DNA from: Bacillaceae bacterium OF18-1A
Lineage (GTDB): Bacteria; Bacillota; Bacilli; Bacillales; Bacillaceae_G
Reading direction: 5' to 3'
DNA: 64,000 nucleotides
Assembly (NCBI GenBank): GCA_027694045.1
Contig: JAQEWB010000003.1
Location: 83,534-147,533, forward strand
Shown here: piece by piece, positions 1-7,142 of the stretch
Position numbering within the stretch: position 1 is the stretch's first letter
How the letters are laid out: each line of letters opens with the position of its first letter
Position numbers and translations under genes: made by a program
The notes under the pieces: model-generated
Database searches by the model: none
The model's input: the letters and a program-made list of their open reading frames with translations, nothing else
Told to the model about the DNA's origin: nothing

Positions 1-424
1 CATATTCTTTTAACCTCATCCAACCAATCGTTGGAACTTTTACTCTATGCCTTTCTACTGTCCAATCTGTTTTGTTGTTTTTAGGAAAATAGCATTTCAC
101 ATCTTGATTCTTCTTTTTCTTATAACGTGGAAATCCAGATAAACCCTGAAAGAATCTTTTAAAAGCTTTATCTCCATTCATAATCGCCTGTTTTACCGCT
201 TTACTAGATACCTTTTTAATCCATTGACTACATTCTTTTGTATAAACATTGTTTAGCCATTTAGAAAAATCATATCCACTAAGGAACCTTCCCTCTGATT
301 CATACATCTCTTTGTTTTTGGAGAGATACAGATTGTAAACGTACCTACAAACCCCAATCGTTTGATTGATCTTGGTTATTTGTTCATGTGTCGGTTTTAT
401 CTCTATAAAATATGCTCTTCTCAT
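1..424 (-). CDS. tnpB: TnpB (IS607/IS605 OrfB) N-terminal part, cut by window edge
   Basis: Seen: an open frame starts at ATG 424 and runs off the left edge of the window, so only about 141 residues are visible. It begins MRRAYFIEIKPTHEQITKIN, followed by CRYVYNLYLSKNKEMY, which is the typical TnpB helix-turn-helix start with its conserved Y-N-x-x-L region. FQGLSGFPRYKKKK (about residues 98-111) is the usual FP-x-(F/Y)-K-x-K segment. Family knowledge: TnpB is the RNA-guided nuclease carried by IS200/IS605 and IS607 elements; the RuvC and zinc-ribbon parts lie outside the window. A decayed IS607-type TnpA tail lies directly upstream, which points to IS607 rather than IS605. Whether the full gene is intact cannot be judged here. 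Confidence 0.85.
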   Translation of the reverse strand, partial: MRRAYFIEIKPTHEQITKINQTIGVCRYVYNLYLSKNKEMYESEGRFLSGYDFSKWLNNVYTKECSQWIKKVSSKAVKQAIMNGDKAFKRFFQGLSGFPRYKKKKNQDVKCYFPKNNKTDWTVERHRVKVPTIGWMRLKEY

Positions 425-457
425 GTCTCTTTATCCCTCGACATTTTTGGTATTTTC

Positions 458-565
458 TCAATCATATATCTTACAACTACATACACGAATGATAGATAGC
501 AAATCTTGAACAATTTCTTCTTGTAGAGATTGTTTTTCATTTATTTTTTTGACTTTGATAAGTAG
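458..565 (-). pseudogene. Remnant of IS607-type TnpA serine recombinase (C-terminal tail)
   Basis: Seen: upstream of tnpB, on the same strand, a frame without start codon reads LLIKVKKINEKQSLQEE and then IVQDLLSIIRVCSCKIYD before a TGA at 458-460. Family knowledge: IS607 TnpA proteins end in a segment of the form E-L/I-V-x-D-L-I-S-I-I-x-x-F-S-x-R/K-L/I-Y, directly before or overlapping tnpB. A TAA (566-568) interrupts the frame upstream, and I could not recover the resolvase catalytic domain further upstream. Inference: the recombinase has been lost by deletion and decay, so this element cannot move by itself. Confidence 0.55.
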
Positions 566-569
566 TTAA

Positions 570-920
570 AACATCTGGATTACCCTATCTTTTCAATAGA
601 CATGTGAATCATTCCCCAAAACTCTTTCAATATATACTCTTTCATAATTACATTTTTATACATCTGTCTATCATAGTTTGCTTTTTTGAATACTGTTTAA
701 TGTTCCTCATAAAAATCTGTATTCCCATTTTACCACGAATGCCCATAAAAAACCTAAAAAAACGAACGGACATTCGGTAAAGTTTTCGACAATATATACA
801 TAGAAAAAGGAAGGAAAACACATTTCCTCCCTCATCAAACTTTCATTTCAAAGATACATATAAGACTAGCGGTTTTCCCTACTGTCATCCTCTCCGCTAC
901 AAACGATTGATATACTAGAA
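570..920. other. Non-coding stretch with no recognised gene
   Basis: About 350 AT-rich bases between the decayed tnpA tail and the terminator of the next gene. I see no open frame with a ribosome binding site and no strong hairpin. Part of it is probably further decayed IS607 sequence, but I could not align it with TnpA in any frame. Confidence 0.4.
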
Positions 921-949
921 AAAGCTACTTCCCTCTATGAAAGTAGCTT
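921..949 (-). terminator. Intrinsic terminator overlapping the end of the 935-1555 gene
   Basis: Stem AAGCTACTT (922-930) pairs with AAGTAGCTT (941-949) around a 10-nt loop and is followed on the minus strand by a T-run. The TAG stop codon of the membrane-protein gene (935-937) lies inside the loop. Confidence 0.75.
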
Positions 950-1555
950 CTTGTTCCCTTTCTCCTTCTTCGGAAAAATTACATATGAAAATGAAATTGC
1001 TGTATCCACTAAAAGTATAATCGCCCACACTTGGCTCACGCGACTTGCGGATTTATTTAAAACGATTCCGGACTCTAACCAATTGCTCCATTGTTCAAAG
1101 GGAATCAATCCATACGCGAAGAAAAAGAATATATGAACACCAACGAATAAAACAAGATGTAACACCCAATTTTTCATTTCCTGCTTCGCATAAGCCATAC
1201 CTGTCAACTCTATCTGTTCTTCAATAATAGGCGCCGGTTCATTACGCCATTTTGCCACTAATTTTTGTACATATATATCTAGCTTCTTCAAATCCTTTTT
1301 TCCATAAAAAACTGCATATAACAAAATAATTACCGTAATGATTTGGAAATTAGAAAACTTTCCTGTTTGGTAATAATCGACTACCCCTAACATTAAAATA
1401 AATACCTCATTTACGAGTAGCACAATCCCCATAATAAAACTCGCCTTTTTCAAACGAAATCCATAGCGTAGTAAAAAGAAACCGATAGCTGATAACCAAA
1501 ATACAATCTCTGCCCCAATTAAAAAATACCAACGATATTCTGCGAGTATACTCAT
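935..1555 (-). CDS. Multi-pass membrane protein of unknown function, partner of a MerR regulator
   Basis: I do not recognise this 206-residue protein. Seen: hydrophobic segments at about residues 8-28, 38-60, 70-86, 128-150 and 170-192, with a charged middle loop (about 88-125) and a Lys-rich tail (KKEKGNKK), so probably five membrane spans with a basic cytoplasmic end. Its ATG overlaps the stop of the upstream MerR gene in an ATGA-type overlap (1552-1555), so the two are translationally coupled. Inference: it is the effector or transporter controlled by that MerR protein; the ligand is unknown. Transcription ends at the hairpin that contains its own stop codon. Confidence 0.7.
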   Translation of the reverse strand: MSILAEYRWYFLIGAEIVFWLSAIGFFLLRYGFRLKKASFIMGIVLLVNEVFILMLGVVDYYQTGKFSNFQIITVIILLYAVFYGKKDLKKLDIYVQKLVAKWRNEPAPIIEEQIELTGMAYAKQEMKNWVLHLVLFVGVHIFFFFAYGLIPFEQWSNWLESGIVLNKSASRVSQVWAIILLVDTAISFSYVIFPKKEKGNKKLLS

Positions 1556-2307
1556 TTATCTCTCTCCCTTTCATCATATATACGAAAAGCATCATCCATA
1601 TATTTTAAAAGTTCTTCTTCAATTGGATACATACTCATTTTCTGTGAATCTTCCTTCGATTTTCTAACTTCCCATAGTTTATCTAAAAACGCTTCATCAC
1701 CATTAGCCATCTCTAAACATTTCCGCATTAAATTCTTCGTTACTTCTTGTACCTCAACACTCCCCACTTCCTTGCCCTCTTTCATAAGATTACGTAATTG
1801 CTTTAATAAGTTTACCCACTCTAATACATTCGGATCTTCTTCACTCATATTAGGCAAATTGTGAAGTAAGTCTTGCTCTTCTTTCGAAAACACTTCATTT
1901 TGGAATATTTCTTGTATACGCGGTGACTGTTTTGAAAGCTGAATAAGCTCAAACATCACTTTCCAATCCAACTCTCCTTCAACGTCAACTGAATACACAA
2001 CAGCTTGTAAAATACGTTCCATTCGATTAAATTTCTTCTGTTCTTCCTGCACAAATCGAAGTTGATTTTCGATTGATTTTTTTAGATCCAGCTCACTTTT
2101 CACTAACATATTTGCAGTTTCCTTTAACGAAAATCCCATTTCTTTTAAAAATAAAATTTGTTGAAGACGAATGATATCAGCTTCACTATATAAGCGGTGT
2201 CCACCTTCTGTTTTACCGCTCGGCTTTAATAAATCTATTTCATCATAATAACGTAGTGTACGTACTGTAACCCCTGTTTCTCTCGTCAATTGTTGTATTG
2301 AAATCAC
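1552..2307 (-). CDS. MerR-family transcriptional regulator with long effector domain
   Basis: Residues 1-70 form a MerR winged-helix domain (ISIQQLTRETGVTVRTLRYY, then DLLKPSGKTEGGHRLY), followed by a dimerisation coiled coil (about 75-120) and a helical C-terminal domain of about 130 residues. Length and layout resemble Mta/TipA-type regulators that sense drugs, but I see no clear TipAS signature, so the ligand is unknown. I chose GTG 2307 because AGAGGTG sits five to six bases upstream; GTG 2316 and ATG 2313 would fall within that ribosome binding site. The promoter upstream has the 19-bp -35/-10 spacing typical of MerR targets and a perfect dyad, so autoregulation is likely. The downstream gene overlaps and encodes a membrane protein. 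Confidence 0.85.
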   Translation of the reverse strand: MISIQQLTRETGVTVRTLRYYDEIDLLKPSGKTEGGHRLYSEADIIRLQQILFLKEMGFSLKETANMLVKSELDLKKSIENQLRFVQEEQKKFNRMERILQAVVYSVDVEGELDWKVMFELIQLSKQSPRIQEIFQNEVFSKEEQDLLHNLPNMSEEDPNVLEWVNLLKQLRNLMKEGKEVGSVEVQEVTKNLMRKCLEMANGDEAFLDKLWEVRKSKEDSQKMSMYPIEEELLKYMDDAFRIYDERERDK

Positions 2308-2328
2308 TACCATCACCTCTTCCCCTTC

Positions 2329-2359
2329 ATTATAAAAGATGACGTAACGTCCCTTTCAA
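2329..2359 (-). promoter_or_regulatory. MerR-type promoter with 19-bp spacer and dyad operator
   Basis: On the minus strand -35 TTGAAA (2354-2359) and -10 TATAAT (2329-2334) are separated by exactly 19 bp, the over-long spacing MerR activators correct by DNA distortion. The spacer contains the perfect palindrome GACGTTACGTC (2341-2351). Confidence 0.7.
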
Positions 2360-2378
2360 TACTTTTGTAAAAAAATGC

Positions 2379-2414
2379 AAAAAGCTGTTTATACAAAATG
2401 TATAAACAGCTTTT
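2379..2414 (-). terminator. Terminator of the small membrane protein operon
   Basis: Perfect 15-bp inverted repeat AAAAGCTGTTTATAC / GTATAAACAGCTTTT with a 5-nt AAAAT loop, running into T-rich sequence on both strands. It overlaps the stop codon of the 2413-2640 gene and separates that operon from the MerR promoter. Confidence 0.85.
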
Positions 2415-2640
2415 ATGGAAATAACCCCTTTTGTATGGCGCGCCCACAAAATAAAATAAGTGCTCCAACAACAACGCTCGTTGCTGTTTTATGATAATGA
2501 GCTAATAGTAATAAATAATAAGATAAACCTACAGTACCAATCATAATACAAATGCTTGGCACTGGATTACGAGAAAAATTGTGCATTCCCCAAAGAAGCG
2601 CAAATACAGCTGTACCAACACATAACACCGGTAACCCCAT
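2413..2640 (-). CDS. Small membrane protein of unknown function (75 aa)
   Basis: Not recognised. Seen: two to three hydrophobic segments (about residues 3-20, 28-47 and 53-68) joined by short loops; a conserved-looking HNFSRNPVPS loop follows the first. A ribosome binding site (AAAAGGGGAA) precedes the ATG. It lies 73 bp after the 73-aa membrane protein gene on the same strand, with no terminator visible between them, so it is probably the last gene of the operon that starts at the XRE regulator. Confidence 0.6.
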   Translation of the reverse strand: MGLPVLCVGTAVFALLWGMHNFSRNPVPSICIMIGTVGLSYYLLLLAHYHKTATSVVVGALILFCGRAIQKGLFP

Positions 2641-2713
2641 CCCAGTTCCCCTTTTTCTATTTATTCTTAGCTACTAAAAACAGACTTCCTAATAATTAGA
2701 GCATCTCGCTTAC

Positions 2714-2935
2714 TCATGCACGATCAACCTCTTTACTATGTCTATATTTCCACTTCGGCCAATAGTTCACAAAGAAATAAACAAACTGCCCTAGTACAAA
2801 TAACACAAACGGCATACCCGCACTTCCGTAAATGATTAAATTGTAAAAACTCCACACAGCTAAACTCATCGTAAAAAATAACCCTACATATTTAAACGCT
2901 TTATCTGACTGAAATCTCTCAAACTCATCCTGCAT
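2714..2935 (-). CDS. Small membrane protein of unknown function (73 aa)
   Basis: Not recognised. It has an acidic/basic N-terminal stretch (QDEFERFQSDKAFKY), two membrane segments (about 17-36 and 40-60) and a basic tail (WPKWKYRHSKEVDRA) that predicts a cytoplasmic C-terminus. It starts 18 bp after the 129-aa membrane protein and is likely co-transcribed with it and with the XRE regulator. Confidence 0.65.
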   Translation of the reverse strand: MQDEFERFQSDKAFKYVGLFFTMSLAVWSFYNLIIYGSAGMPFVLFVLGQFVYFFVNYWPKWKYRHSKEVDRA

Positions 2936-2953
2936 TTTTCATTCCCCCTATCG

Positions 2954-3343
2954 CTATGCTCGTTTTCCTACCATAACTCCTATGATGAGACTACCTGCAA
3001 ATAAGGAACTACATATTATAAATATTTCTTGCACTGATATAACAGCTCTGCCTATTACTTTACTCGCAACAATATAAATAATAAGCAAAAGAAATGCGAA
3101 TACAAATGAGACATTGACATACTTTCTTATATTTTCATTCACTCGCTCATCTATATCAGGAATTTCCTCTTCTTTATACTTACGATTTTTGTAATGCATA
3201 TAAACCGCCAAAAATACAATTGCTAAAACATTACTCAATGCGAGCGGTAAAATGGGTATAGCTGGATTCATAATATGAACTACAATATCCCCTAAAAATA
3301 ATCCCAAAATCGAACCGATATACAACTTTTTAGTATCCCTCAT
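2954..3343 (-). CDS. Membrane protein with DUF2178-like layout (129 aa)
   Basis: Four hydrophobic segments (about residues 8-28, 33-50, 74-95 and 102-124). Between the second and third pair is a charged loop with D-E-R-V-N-E-N-I-R-K (about 64-73), the type of motif found in DUF2178-like membrane proteins; this assignment is by eye only. It lies 11 bp after the XRE regulator gene. Family knowledge: small XRE regulators followed by DUF2178 or similar membrane proteins are common in Firmicutes and archaea, but their role is not established. Confidence 0.65.
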   Translation of the reverse strand: MRDTKKLYIGSILGLFLGDIVVHIMNPAIPILPLALSNVLAIVFLAVYMHYKNRKYKEEEIPDIDERVNENIRKYVNVSFVFAFLLLIIYIVASKVIGRAVISVQEIFIICSSLFAGSLIIGVMVGKRA

Positions 3344-3354
3344 TTTTCCTCCCC

Positions 3355-3552
3355 TTACTCCAACGTAAATATTTCCTCCACCTTCACTCCAAAATACTTG
3401 GCGATTTTTAAGGATAACTCTAGACTCGGATTGTAATGATGATTTTCAATTGCCACGATCGTCTGCCGCGTCACCTGCATCGCCTTTGCCATTTCAACTT
3501 GTGTTATATGATTTTGCTTTCTTAACTCTTTTATTTTATTTTTCACACCCAT
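3355..3552 (-). CDS. XRE/Cro-CI family small transcriptional regulator
   Basis: A compact 65-residue HTH_3 protein: KNKIKELRKQNHITQVEMAK, then VTRQTIVAIENHHYNPSLEL and the ending KYFGVKVEEIFTLE, matching the YgzD/Cro-CI minimal class that carries only the DNA-binding domain. I chose ATG 3552 because AAGGTGG lies five bases upstream; a TTG at 3567 would overlap that ribosome binding site. Two copies of one palindrome flank its promoter, so it probably represses its own operon, which continues with the 129-aa, 73-aa and possibly 75-aa membrane proteins. Confidence 0.88.
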   Translation of the reverse strand: MGVKNKIKELRKQNHITQVEMAKAMQVTRQTIVAIENHHYNPSLELSLKIAKYFGVKVEEIFTLE

Positions 3553-3567
3553 AGGATCCACCTTCAA

Positions 3568-3629
3568 AAGTAAAGATATCTTTACTTAAATTATAAATAT
3601 TTTCCAGTTACAAGTAAAGATATCTTTAC
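3568..3629 (-). promoter_or_regulatory. Promoter flanked by twin operators of the XRE regulator
   Basis: A perfect 20-bp palindrome (AAGTAAAGATATCTTTACTT, 3568-3587) and a second copy of its 16-bp core (3614-3629) are centred 44 bp apart, about four helical turns. Between and overlapping them are -35 TTTACT (3613-3618) and -10 TATAAT (3590-3595) with a 17-bp spacer on the minus strand. Confidence 0.8.
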
Positions 3630-3690
3630 AAATTTTAGAAAAACATTTCAATGCATATCTTCTCTAACAAAGTACAAGAGTAATTCAATT

Positions 3691-3800
3691 TATATCAGCG
3701 ATTTTTTAAATATATCAGCGCAACTTAAAATATATCGGCGATTTTGCAAATATATCAGCGCAACTCCATTTATATCGGCGATTTCCCAAATATATCGACA
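3691..3800 (+). repeat. 20-bp-period intergenic repeat array, copy A
   Basis: Five and a half units, each exactly 20 bp, starting TATATC(A/G)GCG. Units alternate between an ATTT type and a CAACT type, giving a 40-bp higher-order period; the last unit is TATATCGACA. Related copies occur near 8.8, 11.1, 37.2 and 61.0 kb. Possibly one of the dispersed bcr-type repeats of the B. cereus group; I cannot assign a number. Confidence 0.85.
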
Positions 3801-3824
3801 TCAGTAGCACCATAAGCATAAGAA

Positions 3825-3860
3825 AGAAGCTGCCCCAAAATATCTTTTGGAACAGCTTCT
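3825..3860 (-). terminator. Terminator of the yeiH-like gene
   Basis: Stem AGAAGCTG-CCCCAAAA / TTTTGG-CAGCTTCT with a short loop and a few unpaired bases, directly downstream of the minus-strand exporter gene. Confidence 0.7.
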
Positions 3861-3869
3861 TCGTCCTAC

Positions 3870-4892
3870 TTATATAAATCCTAATCCCCATACAAGAACG
3901 TATCCAAGAACCGATAAGCAAACCGAGCCAATCAGCCCTGCCACGAATGCTTTACTTCCTAATTTACGGAAAGTTTTAAACTCTACATTTAAACCGAGCC
4001 CTGCCATCGCCATTGCGATTAGCATATAAGCAATGACAACAATGTACCCCGCAACAACTTCTGGAATCACCCCAAGCGAATGCACTGCACTCATTGCTAA
4101 AAACCCGAAGATGAACCACGGAATTGGAAGGTCACGCCACGATCTTTTTTCCGTACGCCCCTCACTTTTATCAAACCATAATCCAATTAAAATCGCTACT
4201 GGCACAAGCATCGCAACGCGCGTTAATTTTACGATAACCGCGATGTCTACAGCCGTACTTCCTCCTGGCGCCGCAGCTGCGATGACATGAGCAATTTCAT
4301 GCAGCGTCGCACCTGCGAACACGCCGTAACCGTACGGAGAAAAGCCAAGCACTGGGTATAATAGCGTATAAATAAGTGTAAATATCGTACCTAAAATTGC
4401 AATAATCGCTGCCCCGACTGCCGTTTCCTCATCCTTTGCTTTCACTTGCGGTGCAATTGCCACGACCGCGGCCGCGCCGCAAATTGCCGTCCCACATGCT
4501 GTTAAAATCCCTAGTTTCTTTTCTACTTTAAATACTTTCGTTAGTCCATATACAACGAAAATAGTAAATGTAATAACAACCGCTGCAATGACCAAAACTT
4601 TCGGCCCCGCCTTCGCAATATCAACGAGATTTAATCGCATTCCAAGCAAGATAATTCCAAAGCGAAGCAACTTCTTACTCGCGAAGTTTGTCCCCGCAAT
4701 CGCTTCATGAGGAACTCCAATTGCCGCGCGCCACACCATCCCAATTAGAATAGCAATTACTAATTGTCCCATAATATTTAAAAATGGAAGCTCTGCTAAA
4801 TATTTCGCGGCAATTGCGATTAATAGTGTAATCCCAATTCCTTGCGAAAATCCAAAGCCCTTCTTCTTTTGTATAACAAGTGTTTGTTCCAC
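3870..4892 (-). CDS. YeiH family (UPF0324) putative sulfate exporter-like membrane protein
   Basis: A 340-residue protein with about ten membrane spans and the family segments [46 protein letters not shown] and [14 protein letters not shown], which place it in the YeiH/UPF0324 family. Family knowledge: the members are annotated as putative sulfate exporters, but transport is poorly proven. GTG 4892 is preferred because GGGGTGG lies six bases upstream; the TTG at 4907 overlaps it. A LysR gene is divergently encoded 150 bp away, the same arrangement as yeiE-yeiH in enterobacteria, so that LysR protein is the probable regulator. Confidence 0.85.
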   Translation of the reverse strand: MEQTLVIQKKKGFGFSQGIGITLLIAIAAKYLAELPFLNIMGQLVIAILIGMVWRAAIGVPHEAIAGTNFASKKLLRFGIILLGMRLNLVDIAKAGPKVLVIAAVVITFTIFVVYGLTKVFKVEKKLGILTACGTAICGAAAVVAIAPQVKAKDEETAVGAAIIAILGTIFTLIYTLLYPVLGFSPYGYGVFAGATLHEIAHVIAAAAPGGSTAVDIAVIVKLTRVAMLVPVAILIGLWFDKSEGRTEKRSWRDLPIPWFIFGFLAMSAVHSLGVIPEVVAGYIVVIAYMLIAMAMAGLGLNVEFKTFRKLGSKAFVAGLIGSVCLSVLGYVLVWGLGFI

Positions 4893-4989
4893 CTTGTACC
4901 ACCCCAATAATCATATTGGAACATGCATGTTCTTTCTACTTACATTATAAGAGAGTTTCTATAATAAGTTTAATACCAATACCAAATCT

Positions 4990-5022
4990 CTATCATTAGA
5001 AATACTTATGATAAGATGATAG
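4990..5022 (+). promoter_or_regulatory. Candidate LysR operator in the yeiH-lysR divergent region
   Basis: Nested inverted repeats: CTATCAT (4990-4996) pairs with ATGATAG (5016-5022), and CTTATGATAAG (5005-5015) is a perfect short palindrome. The position between divergent genes fits a LysR binding site, but no site specific to this regulator is known to me. Confidence 0.4.
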
Positions 5023-5043
5023 AAAAAGAAAGGAGCCCATTAT

Positions 5044-5937
5044 ATGAACGTAGATATTTTAAAAATTTTTGTTACTGTCGTTGAACAGAAACACTTCTCT
5101 CGTGCAGCAGAATTATTAAACCTTTCGCAGCCGGGCGTAAGTATGCATATACGCAACTTAGAAAACGAATTTGGCACTACACTCATTCAACGCTCCCCGA
5201 AACACGTTCAAGTTACAGAAGCAGGGAACATTTTATATATACATGCGAAGCAAATGCTCTCTCTTTACGAAGATGCGAAGCAAGAAATTAACGAACTACA
5301 TAACGTTGTAACAGGAACGCTTCGCATCGGTGCTAGTTTTACAATTGGCGAATACTTACTTCCCAAAATACTGGCTAACTATGCGAACGAAAATCCACAC
5401 GTCGAAGTTCATACTTTCATCTCAAATACAGAAGACGTTTTGCAAAGCCTTCGCTCTAATCAAATTGATATCGGCTTAGTCGAGGGGCAAGTCGTATACG
5501 CCGACGTTGACGTTGAAACATTTATGCAAGATGAAATGAAACTCGTCGTTCCACCAAATCATCCACTGCTCCGCACAAATGAAATAAACGAAAGGACACT
5601 TCAAGATCAAGTGTGGGTATTAAGAGAAAGTGGTTCTGGTACACGTGCTTATAGCGATCGCTTTATTCATCAACACCATTTAAAAATGAAACGATTCTTT
5701 ACATTTAGTAGTATCCAAAGTGTAAAAGAAGCCGTCGCTGCTGGGCTTGGCATCGCTATCCTTTCTGATTGGACTGTACGGAAAGAGCTATTAGCAAAAG
5801 AACTATTCCACGTCGAAGTTCCAAATGAACAACTAATCCGTCCGTTTTCCATCGTACGCGGTAAATATTTCATTCCATCTAAAGCCATTCAAGTGTTCTT
5901 ACATCATGTAGATTCTTTTGCGAAAAAACAGAGTTGA
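5044..5937 (+). CDS. LysR-family transcriptional regulator (CysB/YeiE-like)
   Basis: Full-length LysR protein (297 aa). The N-terminal HTH spans about residues 1-60 (MNVDILKIFVTVVEQKHFSR, then AAELLNLSQPGVSMHIRNLE), followed by a linker helix and a periplasmic-binding-like effector domain (about 90-290) with GTLRIGASFTIGEYLLPKIL and the family segment WVLRESGSGTRAY. AAAGGAG lies seven bases before the ATG. It is divergent from the YeiH-like exporter and probably controls it. The stop codon TGA overlaps the -35 box of the next promoter, so the MerR operator begins inside this gene's end. Confidence 0.9.
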   Translation: MNVDILKIFVTVVEQKHFSRAAELLNLSQPGVSMHIRNLENEFGTTLIQRSPKHVQVTEAGNILYIHAKQMLSLYEDAKQEINELHNVVTGTLRIGASFTIGEYLLPKILANYANENPHVEVHTFISNTEDVLQSLRSNQIDIGLVEGQVVYADVDVETFMQDEMKLVVPPNHPLLRTNEINERTLQDQVWVLRESGSGTRAYSDRFIHQHHLKMKRFFTFSSIQSVKEAVAAGLGIAILSDWTVRKELLAKELFHVEVPNEQLIRPFSIVRGKYFIPSKAIQVFLHHVDSFAKKQS

Positions 5938-5965
5938 CCTTCACATTAGTGTGAAGGTTTACAAT
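5934..5965 (+). promoter_or_regulatory. MerR-type promoter/operator overlapping lysR stop codon
   Basis: TTGACC (5934-5939) and TTACAA or TACAAT (5959-5965) are 19-20 bp apart. The spacer region holds a 9+4+9 perfect inverted repeat, ACCTTCACA-TTAG-TGTGAAGGT (5937-5958), typical of operators for MerR activators. It sits directly in front of the MerR gene at 5989. Confidence 0.8.
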
Positions 5966-5988
5966 ACATGTAGAAGGAGTGAAACGCA

Positions 5989-6357
5989 TTGCGAATTGGA
6001 GAATTATCAAAAGAAACTGGCGTTAGTGAAAGATCACTAAGACATTACGAAGAAAAGGGCTTACTCCCTTCTAAGCGCCTTTCAAATGGTTACCGTGATT
6101 TTGATGAAAGTGCCATCGAAAAAGTGGAGCTTATTCAAATGTACTTACAAATTGGCTTAAATTTAGAAGAGACGGCAAGGATGCTGCGCTGCCTTGAAAT
6201 TGAACCGCACCTGTACGACAATCCGTGTAGCAGTATCCTTACGCTTTACGAAGATAAACTCAATGAAGTAACAAAGCAAATCACATTACTTTCCAACATC
6301 CAAGCGAATTTGCAAAAACACGTTTCACTCCTAAAACAAGCAAAAGAAAAGGGATGA
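5989..6357 (+). CDS. MerR-family transcriptional regulator (122 aa)
   Basis: Short MerR protein: winged HTH at residues 1-70 (MRIGELSKETGVSERSLRHY, then LLPSKRLSNGYRDF), then a dimerisation helix. It contains Cys at about residues 67 and 79 (LRCLEIE, DNPCSSI), which could be redox or electrophile sensing; this is inference. The start is TTG, with AAGGAG eight bases upstream. The promoter in front has a strong dyad and long spacer, so it probably activates itself and the flavodoxin-like reductase that follows 4 bp downstream. Confidence 0.88.
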   Translation: MRIGELSKETGVSERSLRHYEEKGLLPSKRLSNGYRDFDESAIEKVELIQMYLQIGLNLEETARMLRCLEIEPHLYDNPCSSILTLYEDKLNEVTKQITLLSNIQANLQKHVSLLKQAKEKG

Positions 6358-6361
6358 TTAC

Positions 6362-6901
6362 ATGTTTGTTATACATGGCAGTTCAAGACAAAACGGAAAT
6401 ACAGAAGCTTTAACACATATGATGATAGAGGACATTGAAACAGAACAAATTTATTTGCGTGATCATACCGTCTATCCTATTACAGACCAACGTCATGATG
6501 CAGAAGGATTCCAATCCGTAAATGATGACTATGAGCAGTTAACCAAACGCATGCTAGAGCACGACACGATTATCTTTGCTACACCATTATATTGGTACGG
6601 AATGAGTGGACATATGAAAAACTTTGTTGATCGCTGGTCACAAAGCTTGCGCGATACATCTCTTCATTTCAAAGAAAAAATGAAAGGCAAAAAAATGTAT
6701 GTTGTCATCGTTGGCGGGGATAATCCAAAGCTAAAAGCATTACCGCTTATTGCTCAATTCCAATATATCTTTGATTTTGTTGGTTCATCATTTGAAGGGT
6801 ATGTTATTGGAGATGCGAATGGACTAGGTGAAATCAAGAACGATGCTGAGGCGCTAGCAACAGCACAATCTTATAATAAGAAATTCAAAAATAGTAAATA
6901 G
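6362..6901 (+). CDS. Flavodoxin-like NAD(P)H-dependent FMN reductase/quinone oxidoreductase
   Basis: The start VIHGSSRQNGNTEALTHMM is the FMN phosphate-binding loop of the flavodoxin-like NADPH-dependent reductase family, and TPLYWYGMSGHMKNFVDRW (about residues 75-93) is its second conserved loop (P-x-Y-W-x-x-(S/P)-x-x-x-K-x-F-x-D-R). At 179 aa it is the size of YwqN-like proteins. Family knowledge: such enzymes reduce quinones, nitroaromatics or azo compounds with FMN. It is in a two-gene unit with the upstream MerR gene, which suggests induction by an electrophile or oxidant. The true substrate is unknown. Confidence 0.85.
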   Translation: MFVIHGSSRQNGNTEALTHMMIEDIETEQIYLRDHTVYPITDQRHDAEGFQSVNDDYEQLTKRMLEHDTIIFATPLYWYGMSGHMKNFVDRWSQSLRDTSLHFKEKMKGKKMYVVIVGGDNPKLKALPLIAQFQYIFDFVGSSFEGYVIGDANGLGEIKNDAEALATAQSYNKKFKNSK

Positions 6902-6967
6902 AAATACGTTTGACAAATCATTTTGTATGCGCATACAATAAAAGTAATCTTATGAAAGGAAGGTACT

Positions 6968-7030
6968 TTGACCAATGAAGTTCTAATTCTCTTATTTATT
7001 TCATCCATCACAAATAGTGAACAAAAATGA
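6968..7030 (+). CDS. 20-residue leader peptide of the ABC-F attenuator
   Basis: TTG start with GGAAGG upstream; encodes MTNEVLILLFISSITNSEQK and stops at TGA 7028-7030, just before the anti-terminator arm at 7042. The hydrophobic stretch is the kind of sequence on which antibiotic-bound ribosomes can stall. Established for related antibiotic-resistance ABC-F genes: stalling on the leader permits read-through. For this peptide it is inference. Confidence 0.7.
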   Translation: MTNEVLILLFISSITNSEQK

Positions 7031-7142
7031 TGAAAACTAGCAGAGGATTAGTCTGTCCATTTGTCGATACTTTCTTTCGAAACGATCATGTAAGAAATCG
7101 TTTATTTATGTACGATTCTTTACATGTAAGGGCGACGTTTAT

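Noticed and set aside
3691..3800. CRISPR array
   Set aside because: The 20-bp periodic units have no separate unique spacers of usual length, and no cas gene is present.
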